Source of the DNA: Flavobacteriaceae bacterium
GTDB taxonomy: Bacteria; Bacteroidota; Bacteroidia; Flavobacteriales; Flavobacteriaceae
Length of the DNA stretch: 5,962 nt
Direction: 5' to 3'
Assembly (NCBI GenBank): GCA_023254815.1
Contig: JALRKI010000157.1
Coordinates: 1 to 5,962, forward strand
The position numbers were made by a program, and so were the translations under genes. The notes under the pieces were generated by a model that was given only the letters and a program-made list of their open reading frames with translations, was not told the origin of the DNA and did not search any database. Below are positions 1 through 5,962 of the stretch, piece by piece (position 1 is the stretch's first letter; every line of letters starts with the position of its first letter).

Positions 1-33
1 GAAAAGCTGACGCAGCTGATCTTGCAAATCCAT
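1..33 (-). CDS. 5' end of an unidentified gene (11 codons, runs off left edge)
   Basis: Reading the minus strand, an ATG at 33-31 opens a frame that stays open to the window edge and encodes MDLQDQLRQLF. It begins only 3 nt after the TAA stop (39-37) of the oxygenase gene, the spacing expected of a translationally linked downstream gene in the same operon. The visible peptide is short, polar and probably helical. From memory it resembles the opening of small SUI1/YciH-type translation initiation factor homologues in Bacteroidota, but 11 residues cannot establish that, so no product is assigned. That this is a real gene start is inferred from the position, the ATG and the open frame. Confidence 0.55.
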   Translation of the reverse strand, partial: MDLQDQLRQLF

Positions 34-36
34 GGA

Positions 37-987
37 TTATTTTTTCTTTAAACCCAATTCAATCAATCGCTCTTCCAGGAATTCTCCGGCTGTAATGTCG
101 TCAAATCCTTTGGGGTGGTCAGCATCGATCCAATGTTCCAATACATTCAATGACATTTCACTGATAGGATGCATGAAAAATGGGACGGAATAACGCGAAT
201 TGCCCCATTCCTCTTGAGGAGGATTAACTACTCGATGGATAGTAGATTTCAGTTTGTTGTTGGTGTGTCTTGACAACATATCACCTACATTAATCATGAG
301 TTGGTCGGGAGCAGCAATGGCGTCAATCCAATTACCTTGCATGTTTTGAACCTGAAGGCCTCGACCATGAGCACCCATTAGGAGAGTAATCAAGTTAATG
401 TCTCCATGAGCCGCCGCTCTTACGGCGTCTTTGGGAGCCTCAGTAATAGGTGGATAGTGGATAGGTCTTAATATGCTATTGCCATTGTGAATGAATTCGT
501 CGAAATAGGTCTCTTCTAGTTTGAGATATAGCGCCAACGCTCTCAAAACGAACTTGGCCGTCAATTCCAGTTTTTGATACACTTCCTTGCCAACTTTGTT
601 GAATTCTGGCAATTCCTTAACTAAAACGTTAGCAGGATACTCTTTGGCTCGCACAGGGTCGTCTTCGACATATTGCCCAAAATGAAAGAACTCCTTGAGA
701 TCTCCAACGTTGCGACCTTTTGCACTTTCTTTCCCAAAAGAAACGTAGCCACGTTGCCCTGATAATCCTTCAATTTCGTAGGATTTCTTGGCTTCAAGTG
801 GCAAGTCAAAAAAAGCTTGAATTTGCTCGTAGAGTTGATCGATCAACTCATCTTCCAAAAAATGCCCACTCAAGGCTACAAAGCCTATTTCTTCGAAAGA
901 AGAACCAATGGCATTGACAAAGGCTTTTTTCTGAACTGGATCATCAGTTAGAAAATCATTTAGATCTACACTTGGAATTTCGGTCAT
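37..987 (-). CDS. 2-oxoglutarate/Fe(II)-dependent oxygenase, isopenicillin N synthase-like family
   Basis: A complete 316-residue protein, a usual length for this family of soluble cytoplasmic non-heme iron oxygenases. Residues about 4-110 match the N-terminal dioxygenase domain (opening IPSVDLNDF, later GYVSFG and DLKEFFHFG). The C-terminal jelly-roll core carries the iron triad: H194 and D196 in HGDINLITLL, and H251 in STIHRVVNPP. R265 and S267 in RYSVPFF form the RxS motif that binds the 2-oxoglutarate carboxylate (or the substrate carboxylate in IPNS itself). All catalytic positions are intact, so it should be active. The substrate cannot be read from sequence. Despite the family name there is no ACV synthetase or other beta-lactam gene nearby, so penicillin synthesis is unlikely. 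The ATG at 987 gives the expected N-terminus. It is transcribed divergently from the E1 gene and is followed after 3 nt by another start codon. Confidence 0.93.
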   Translation of the reverse strand: MTEIPSVDLNDFLTDDPVQKKAFVNAIGSSFEEIGFVALSGHFLEDELIDQLYEQIQAFFDLPLEAKKSYEIEGLSGQRGYVSFGKESAKGRNVGDLKEFFHFGQYVEDDPVRAKEYPANVLVKELPEFNKVGKEVYQKLELTAKFVLRALALYLKLEETYFDEFIHNGNSILRPIHYPPITEAPKDAVRAAAHGDINLITLLMGAHGRGLQVQNMQGNWIDAIAAPDQLMINVGDMLSRHTNNKLKSTIHRVVNPPQEEWGNSRYSVPFFMHPISEMSLNVLEHWIDADHPKGFDDITAGEFLEERLIELGLKKK

Positions 988-1006
988 TTTTAGATTATTT
1001 AATAGT

Positions 1007-1014
1007 CAAATATA
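1007..1014 (-). promoter_or_regulatory. Candidate promoter -7 element for the oxygenase gene
   Basis: On the minus strand these bases read TATATTTG, a perfect match to the Bacteroidota sigma-A -7 consensus TAnnTTTG. They lie 19 nt upstream of the oxygenase ATG, giving a short leader of roughly a dozen bases. No TTG stands at the usual -33 distance; that position is occupied by the palindrome at 1031-1042. Assignment rests on motif, orientation and location only. Confidence 0.5.
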
Positions 1015-1030
1015 ACAAAAATCAACCTCT

Positions 1031-1042
1031 TAGAATATTCTA
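1031..1042. promoter_or_regulatory. Perfect 12-bp palindrome, candidate operator between divergent promoters
   Basis: The sequence TAGAATATTCTA is its own exact reverse complement. It lies near the middle of the 101-bp divergent gap, 16 nt from the minus-strand -7 element and 20 nt from the plus-strand one, so it covers about the -33 region of both candidate promoters. A homodimeric regulator bound here could control both genes. No binding family is recognised, and in AT-rich DNA a palindrome of this size can arise by chance. Confidence 0.35.
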
Positions 1043-1062
1043 TCAAACTCCTCCTTTTTTTA

Positions 1063-1070
1063 TATTTTTG
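1063..1070 (+). promoter_or_regulatory. Candidate promoter -7 element for the E1 gene
   Basis: TATTTTTG matches the Bacteroidota -7 consensus TAnnTTTG exactly and lies 18 nt before the preferred ATG at 1089, predicting a leader of about 10-14 nt. There is no TTG at the usual -33 distance. If transcription starts here, the longer reading frame beginning at 972 cannot be translated from this promoter, which supports the 1089 start. The last G overlaps a GGAGG run, so part of this stretch could instead serve as a poorly spaced ribosome binding site on a longer transcript. Confidence 0.45.
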
Positions 1071-1088
1071 GAGGGTTATCAAAACCGT

Positions 1089-3095
1089 ATGTCTAAACAG
1101 CCCGAACCTCTGCATTTGCTCGATTTCAGCAAATTTTCAGTTACCAATTCCGAACTACTTTACTTGTATCGCAATTTGCTATTTCCGAGACTAATTGAAG
1201 AAAAGATGTTAGTTCTTTTACGTCAAGGAAAAGTTTCTAAGTGGTTTTCAGGAATAGGTCAAGAAGCCATCTCTGTTGGAGTTACTGCTGCCCTTAAAGA
1301 TAGCGACTATATTTTGCCCATGCATCGCAATCTTGGTGTTTTCACCACTCGAGAAGTGCCTTTACACCGCTTGTTTTGCCAATGGCAAGGTAAGCCAGAT
1401 GGCTTCACTAAAGGAAGAGACCGATCTTTTCACTTTGGGACTCAAGAGTACAATTTGGTGGGTATGATTTCTCACTTAGGACCTCAACTTGGTGTAGCCA
1501 ACGGCATTGCCTTGGCCGATATTTTAAAAAACAACCAAGGGGTAACGGCGGTATTTTCTGGAGATGGAGGGACTAGTGAAGGCGATTTTCACGAGGCCTT
1601 GAATGTTGCCTCCGTTTGGAAATTGCCTGTGTTGTTTTGCATTGAAAATAATGCTTATGGGTTGTCAACACCAACCAATGAGCAATACAACTGTAAGGAC
1701 ATTGCCGACCGCGCTATTGGATATGGCATGAAATCCTTGATTCTTGATGGGAACAACATTTTGGAGGTTTATACAAGTATTAAAAGAGTAGCTGACGAAC
1801 TCAGGATTAATCCCGAGCCGATTTTGATAGAGTTCAAAACTTTCCGAATGCGCGGTCATGAGGAAGCTAGTGGTACCAAATACGTCCCTCAGGAATTGAT
1901 GGATGAATGGGCTGCAAAGGATCCTTTGTCCAACTTTGAAAAGTATTTGATGGACAACAATAAGATCTCAATCGAGGAAATAGAGCAGATATCAACTGAG
2001 ATCAAAGAGCAAATTGATCAAGCCATGCAGGATGCTTTTGCCGCTGATAATATTACTGCCGATGTGGAAAAGGAGCTTAGCGATTGTTACGCGCCGTTCG
2101 ATTATACGCCAATTCCACACAATAATACAACCAAAGAAATGCGTTTTATCGATGCCATTTCGGACGGTCTCAGACAATCTATGGAAAGACATAGCGATTT
2201 GGTCCTCATGGGTCAAGACATTGCTGAGTATGGAGGGGTGTTTAAAATATCTGAGGGTTTTGTAGAGCAGTTCGGTAAATCTAGAGTGAGAAATACCCCA
2301 ATTTGCGAATCGGGTATTGTCGAAGCAGCAATGGGATTATCTATTGGCGGCATTAAAAGTGTTGTGGAAATGCAATTTGCCGATTTTGTTACCTCTGGAT
2401 TTAATCCAGTAGTGAACTATCTGGCCAAGGTGTATTACCGCTGGGGGCAAGAGGCCGATGTAGTCGTTCGGATGCCTTGTGGTGGTGGAGTAGCGGCTGG
2501 TCCGTTCCACTCTCAGACTAACGAAGCATGGTTCACAAAAACTCCTGGACTAAAAGTTGTTTATCCGGCATTTCCATATGATGCTAAGGGACTTTTGGCG
2601 ACTTCGATTAATGACCCCAACCCAGTAATGTTTTTTGAACATAAGGGACTGTATCGTAGTGTGAAGCAGGAAGTACCTGAAGAATATTATAACCTTCCTT
2701 TTGGACAGGCTGTCCTGCGCCAACAGGGTAATCAAGTCACCATAGTAACATATGGCGCAGCAGTTCACTGGGCGATAGCCACGTTGAAAGAGATGCCAAA
2801 TGTATCGGCTGATTTGATTGATTTGAATACCCTGCAACCTTTGGATACTGCGACAATCTTTGAATCCGTAAAGAAAACAGGCAAAGTCATCATATTTCAT
2901 GAAGACACCATGTTTGGTGGAATCGGTGCAGACATCTCAGCATTGATAACCGAGCACTGCTTTGAGTACCTTGATGCTCCAATCAAACGCGTAGCGTCAC
3001 TAGAAACACCTGTTCCTTTTAATCCTCTCTTGGAAGAGCAATTCTTGCCCCAAAAGAGATTTGGCCTTGCTCTAGAAGAATTGTTAGCCTATTAA
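1089..3095 (+). CDS. Thiamine-dependent 2-oxoacid dehydrogenase E1, fused alpha and beta subunits (branched-chain type)
   Basis: A 668-residue E1 carrying out thiamine diphosphate-dependent decarboxylation of a 2-oxo acid and acyl transfer to the lipoyl E2 of a cytoplasmic complex. The alpha half (about 25-330) has the ThDP motif, GDG at 158-160 through NN at 187-188, and the RMRGHEEASG loop with H257, equivalent to the active-site loop histidine of E1-alpha. The beta half starts near 349 with the pyrimidine-binding domain: E407 in CESG is the expected cofactor-activating glutamate, and H474 lies in GPFHSQ. The transketolase C-terminal domain covers about 538-660 (VPFNPLLEE near the end). Fused E1 chains of this kind are common in Bacteroidota and usually annotated as 2-oxoisovalerate dehydrogenase; substrate preference is inferred, not shown. 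The frame is open from 972, but that start would lie inside the oxygenase gene and add 39 residues unlike the family, so ATG 1089 is preferred. No E2 or E3 gene is adjacent. Confidence 0.93.
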   Translation: MSKQPEPLHLLDFSKFSVTNSELLYLYRNLLFPRLIEEKMLVLLRQGKVSKWFSGIGQEAISVGVTAALKDSDYILPMHRNLGVFTTREVPLHRLFCQWQGKPDGFTKGRDRSFHFGTQEYNLVGMISHLGPQLGVANGIALADILKNNQGVTAVFSGDGGTSEGDFHEALNVASVWKLPVLFCIENNAYGLSTPTNEQYNCKDIADRAIGYGMKSLILDGNNILEVYTSIKRVADELRINPEPILIEFKTFRMRGHEEASGTKYVPQELMDEWAAKDPLSNFEKYLMDNNKISIEEIEQISTEIKEQIDQAMQDAFAADNITADVEKELSDCYAPFDYTPIPHNNTTKEMRFIDAISDGLRQSMERHSDLVLMGQDIAEYGGVFKISEGFVEQFGKSRVRNTPICESGIVEAAMGLSIGGIKSVVEMQFADFVTSGFNPVVNYLAKVYYRWGQEADVVVRMPCGGGVAAGPFHSQTNEAWFTKTPGLKVVYPAFPYDAKGLLATSINDPNPVMFFEHKGLYRSVKQEVPEEYYNLPFGQAVLRQQGNQVTIVTYGAAVHWAIATLKEMPNVSADLIDLNTLQPLDTATIFESVKKTGKVIIFHEDTMFGGIGADISALITEHCFEYLDAPIKRVASLETPVPFNPLLEEQFLPQKRFGLALEELLAY

Positions 3096-3096
3096 G

Positions 3097-3525
3097 CTAC
3101 CTCAGCACGCTCTTAGTTTTTGAATTCCTAGAAAAGAGGAGCAGAAAAAGGGCAATAACAAAAACAATGATTGGCATGGTGCTAAACTCTGCAGTCATGA
3201 TCACATCGTTTTGCATCACAAAATCGTAATAGGTCATAGCAAGAACTGCAAGAAAAGAAATGAGAAGTAGGAATTGTGCCAATTTTCTTCTCATTACAAG
3301 TGCTAGACTGCCTAATGCCCCTGCAAAGACGGCAATGCCAAAAGCGTATGTAAACCAACTAGGGGCGTGGTGCATAAAATTTTGAATATCTTGAGGATAT
3401 TCAGCAAGCATTTCTTCTGTCATCGACATTTCAACGAAAAATTGAAACACGCCGAAAGCGTTCCAAATCAGTGCTAGAATACTGATGATCCAAAAAAGTT
3501 TAGTGGGTTTGTTTGTAGAGTCCAT
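3097..3525 (-). CDS. Uncharacterised four-helix inner-membrane protein
   Basis: A 142-residue protein with four hydrophobic segments at about 10-32, 57-78, 83-104 and 117-132. Basic residues lie in the N-terminal tail (TNKPTK), the loop between helices 2 and 3 (RRK) and the C-terminal tail (SRNSKTKSVLR). The positive-inside rule therefore puts both ends in the cytoplasm, with an acidic 25-residue outer loop (about 33-56, with EE, AEYPQD and HH). No signal peptide, catalytic motif or metal site is evident. The layout recalls small membrane proteins of Bacteroidota and Proteobacteria usually labelled hypothetical or, without good support, sugar transporter; I assign no function. It is 56 nt downstream of uvrA on the same strand and may be read through from it. 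Its TAG stop is one base from the TAA of the convergent E1 gene. Confidence 0.8.
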   Translation of the reverse strand: MDSTNKPTKLFWIISILALIWNAFGVFQFFVEMSMTEEMLAEYPQDIQNFMHHAPSWFTYAFGIAVFAGALGSLALVMRRKLAQFLLLISFLAVLAMTYYDFVMQNDVIMTAEFSTMPIIVFVIALFLLLFSRNSKTKSVLR

Positions 3526-3581
3526 AAAATGAGGTGTTTAAAATGTATTCTAAAGTAGAAAAAATATGAATGCAATTGAAA

Positions 3582-5962
3582 CTAGGACCTGATTTTTTCT
3601 CTTAAAAAGGCTCCAGTAGCTGAATTATGGTGATGAGCTATTTCTAGAGGACTGCCACAGCAAACGACATATCCCCCATTTTCACCGCCTTCGAGACCTA
3701 GGTCAATGATGTGATCGGCGCACTTTATCAGGTCCAAATTATGCTCAACAACTATGACGGAATGTCCATTTTCAATTAAAGCATCTAAGGATTTGAGCAG
3801 TTTTTGAATGTCGTGAAAATGAAGTCCAGTGGTTGGTTCATCAAAAATGAATAGATGAGCATCGGATTGTTGGCCTTTACCCAAGAATGAAGCCAATTTG
3901 ATCCTTTGTGCTTCTCCTCCAGAGAGGGTAGACGAACTTTGGCCAAGAGTGACGTATCCTAGTCCTACCTCTTGCAAGGGTAATAATCTGTTTTTGATTT
4001 TAACTTCTCTATGTTTTTCAAAAAAAGTAATGGCATCATCAATGGTCATGTCTAGGACATCAGTGATAGATTTCCCCATAAACTGCACCTCGAGAACTTC
4101 CTTTTTAAATCTTTGTCCTTTACAAACCTCACAATCCAACTGCACATCGGCCATAAATTGCATCTCTATGGTGACACTTCCTTCGCCTTTACAATTGTCG
4201 CATCGTCCTCCATCGACGTTAAATGAAAAGTGTTTTGTAGCAAATTTTCTCTGCTTGCTGAGCGGTTGTCGAGCATACAAAGACCTGATGTCATCATAAG
4301 CCTTCACGTAGGTTACAGGATTTGATCTTGAGGAACGTCCAATAGGGTTTTGATTGACGAACTCCACTTGTTTGAGAAAAGAAAACGCACCACTAATCGA
4401 ATTATGTTCTCCCGGCTTTTCACCAATGCCCCCCAAGGCAAGTTGCAGAGCGGGATACAATATTTTTCGGACTAGGGTACTTTTTCCAGAGCCCGATACG
4501 CCCGTAACCACTGTTAAACAATTGAGAGGAAAAACCACGTCAATATTTTTGAGATTGTGTTCACGCGCGCCCTCAATTGTTACATGCGCTCCCTTAACTG
4601 ATCGACTCTTTCGAGGTTCAATAACCCTTGTCCCATTGAGATATTGAGCTGTCAGAGAATTTGAAGCCAACAACTGTTCTAGATTGCCTTGAGAAACTAC
4701 TTCCCCGCCAAAAGTACCAGCTTCCGGGCCTATGTCAATGATCGCATCGGCCTGACGCATGATGTCTTCGTCGTGTTCTACTACAATAACTGTGTTACCA
4801 ATATCTCTCAGTTCTTTTAAAACTTCAATCAGTTTTTGAGAATCTTTAGGATGTAATCCAATGCTCGGTTCATCGAGTATATACATTGACCCCACCAAAC
4901 TGCTTCCTAGTGCCGTCGCTAAATTAATGCGTTGACTTTCACCACCCGAAAGACTATTAGATTTTCGATTTAAGGTGAGGTAGTTGAGTCCTACTTTTGA
5001 CAAAAAGTTCAATCGCGATTTTATTTCATGAATCAAACGCTTGGCAACATCCAATTGATGCGGTTCCAATTGAAGTTCATCAAAAAAGACAATCAAACGG
5101 TCTACAGGTAAAAGCACTAGTTCGGGCAAACTTTTTCCACCGACTTTAACAGCATTAACTTCGGATCTAAGACGACTGCCCTGACAAGATTGACAAACGG
5201 TTTTCCCTCTAAATCTGCTGAGCATGACCCGATTTTGAATCTTGTAGATCTTAGATTCCAAATGTTCAAAAAAAGAGTTGATCCCCTTAAAGGATTTGTT
5301 TCCTTCCCACAGCAATTTCTTTTGTTCAGGATTTAATTTGTAGTAGGGCCGATGGATTGGAAAATCGTTAGCCTCCGCTTGAGCAATCAGTTTATGTTTA
5401 TATTTCTTCATGCTGTCGCTCCGCCAGGGTGCAATGGCGTCATCGAATACCGAAAGACTTGTATTGGGTACCACTAGAGACTCATCAATGCCAATAACAT
5501 CCCCATAGCCTTCGCAAGTGGGACAGGCGCCGTATGGATTGTTGAAACTGAACAAATGCACGTTAGGTTCTAGAAACGTGACCCCATCAGATTCAAAAAA
5601 GTTACTGAACTGATGACTTGTTTGGTCTTCTAAATTTTCAACAATGCACCGCCCTTTGCCTTCATAAAAGGCTATATCAATAGCATCTGCCAACCGATTA
5701 AGAAAATCTTCATCTTTCTGAATTACAATGCGATCGATTACTAAATACCAATCGCCCATGGGAGATTCTAGTTGTAAAGCATCTTCAATTCTTACTATTT
5801 CGCCCTTGTGCTTGAGTCGTGAGAAACCCAATTGCTGAATGATCTTAAACTTATCTTCTAACTTTCGGTCTTCTTCCAAAATAATCTTTGAAAGCAACAA
5901 GAGTTTACTCGATTCTTTAATTGATTTTACAAAATCGACGACATCCGAAACTTTGTCTTTTT
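3582..5962 (-). CDS. uvrA: Excinuclease ABC subunit A (UvrA), 5' end beyond the window
   Basis: UvrA is the DNA damage sensor of nucleotide excision repair, an ABC-type ATPase dimer that loads UvrB. About 792 residues are visible; the frame stays open to 5962, and by alignment to E. coli UvrA roughly 130 N-terminal residues, including the first Walker A, are missing. The TTG at 5900 is an internal leucine, not the start. In gene order: a UvrB-binding region, the zinc-module remnant CPTC (5525-5514), insertion domain, CQSC (5195-5184), signature LSGGESQRINLA (4952-4917) with Walker B YILDEPSIGLH, second Walker A GVSGSGKST (4502-4476), zinc module CDNC (4202-4191) plus CEVC (4133-4122), signature LSGGEAQRIKLA (3926-3891) and Walker B FIFDEPTTGLH. 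The UvrB-binding region argues for true UvrA rather than UvrA2. The first CxxC of the N-terminal zinc module is absent. ATPase motifs in view are intact. Confidence 0.96.
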   Translation of the reverse strand, partial: KDKVSDVVDFVKSIKESSKLLLLSKIILEEDRKLEDKFKIIQQLGFSRLKHKGEIVRIEDALQLESPMGDWYLVIDRIVIQKDEDFLNRLADAIDIAFYEGKGRCIVENLEDQTSHQFSNFFESDGVTFLEPNVHLFSFNNPYGACPTCEGYGDVIGIDESLVVPNTSLSVFDDAIAPWRSDSMKKYKHKLIAQAEANDFPIHRPYYKLNPEQKKLLWEGNKSFKGINSFFEHLESKIYKIQNRVMLSRFRGKTVCQSCQGSRLRSEVNAVKVGGKSLPELVLLPVDRLIVFFDELQLEPHQLDVAKRLIHEIKSRLNFLSKVGLNYLTLNRKSNSLSGGESQRINLATALGSSLVGSMYILDEPSIGLHPKDSQKLIEVLKELRDIGNTVIVVEHDEDIMRQADAIIDIGPEAGTFGGEVVSQGNLEQLLASNSLTAQYLNGTRVIEPRKSRSVKGAHVTIEGAREHNLKNIDVVFPLNCLTVVTGVSGSGKSTLVRKILYPALQLALGGIGEKPGEHNSISGAFSFLKQVEFVNQNPIGRSSRSNPVTYVKAYDDIRSLYARQPLSKQRKFATKHFSFNVDGGRCDNCKGEGSVTIEMQFMADVQLDCEVCKGQRFKKEVLEVQFMGKSITDVLDMTIDDAITFFEKHREVKIKNRLLPLQEVGLGYVTLGQSSSTLSGGEAQRIKLASFLGKGQQSDAHLFIFDEPTTGLHFHDIQKLLKSLDALIENGHSVIVVEHNLDLIKCADHIIDLGLEGGENGGYVVCCGSPLEIAHHHNSATGAFLREKIRS

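Noticed and set aside
37..987. The oxygenase as a true isopenicillin N synthase in a beta-lactam cluster
   Set aside because: The family is broad, the neighbours are housekeeping genes, and no peptide synthetase or other pathway gene is present.
1050..1075. CCTCC (1050-1054) and GGAGG (1070-1074) as a hairpin or Shine-Dalgarno site
   Set aside because: The loop is 15 nt of mostly T, and GGAGG ends 14 nt before the ATG, too far for good ribosome binding. Bacteroidota rarely rely on Shine-Dalgarno sites, and the GGAGG overlaps the -7 element.
972..1088. Possible 39-residue N-terminal extension of the E1 protein from an ATG at 972
   Set aside because: It overlaps the 5' end of the divergent oxygenase gene, crosses both candidate promoters, and reads as AT-rich non-family sequence; homology to E1-alpha begins after the ATG at 1089.
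3548..3560. Hairpin TTCTA-AAG-TAGAA in the uvrA/membrane-protein gap as a terminator
   Set aside because: Only 5 weak A/T-rich pairs, and on the minus strand the T-run precedes the stem instead of following it.
3898..4299. 133-codon plus-strand open frame opposite uvrA
   Set aside because: It lies wholly antisense to highly conserved UvrA coding sequence, including the signature and zinc motifs, and shows no recognisable protein features; the other short overlapping frames are similar shadows.
5898..5900. TTG as the start codon of uvrA
   Set aside because: The same frame continues upstream without a stop to the window edge, and UvrA needs roughly 130 more N-terminal residues, including the first Walker A.
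1..5962. A previously undescribed defence, mobile or biosynthetic system
   Set aside because: All full-length genes but one small membrane protein belong to well-known families. There are no arrays, long repeats, transposase or integrase fragments, toxin-antitoxin-like pairs or large unexplained non-coding stretches.

Overview
The window looks like ordinary chromosome from a member of the Bacteroidota (Flavobacteriia/Cytophagia-like). Three things point there: a 2-oxoacid dehydrogenase E1 with alpha and beta subunits fused in one chain, a UvrA whose first zinc module has lost one CxxC pair, and two perfect TAnnTTTG promoter elements (the Bacteroidota -7 motif) in the one divergent intergenic gap. 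The DNA is moderately AT-rich, densely coded and has no sign of mobile elements, CRISPR, tRNA or rRNA.

Layout, left to right. Positions 1-33 (minus) hold the first 11 codons of a gene that runs off the left edge. It starts 3 nt after the stop of a complete 316-residue 2OG-Fe(II) oxygenase of the isopenicillin N synthase-like family (37-987, minus), so the two are probably one transcription unit. A 101-bp divergent gap (988-1088) follows, with a candidate promoter for each direction and a perfect 12-bp palindrome between them. The fused E1 gene (1089-3095, plus, 668 residues) comes next. It ends one base from the stop of a convergent 142-residue four-helix membrane protein of unknown function (3097-3525, minus). 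That gene lies 56 nt downstream of uvrA (3582 to beyond 5962, minus), whose 5' end, including the first Walker A motif, is outside the window.

Functionally these are unrelated housekeeping roles: keto-acid oxidation (E1), nucleotide excision repair (UvrA), an oxygenase of unknown substrate and an uncharacterised membrane protein. No gene set here suggests a new defence, secretion or biosynthetic system. The points most worth a second look are the palindrome centred between the divergent promoters, the altered zinc module in UvrA, and the uncharacterised membrane protein following uvrA.
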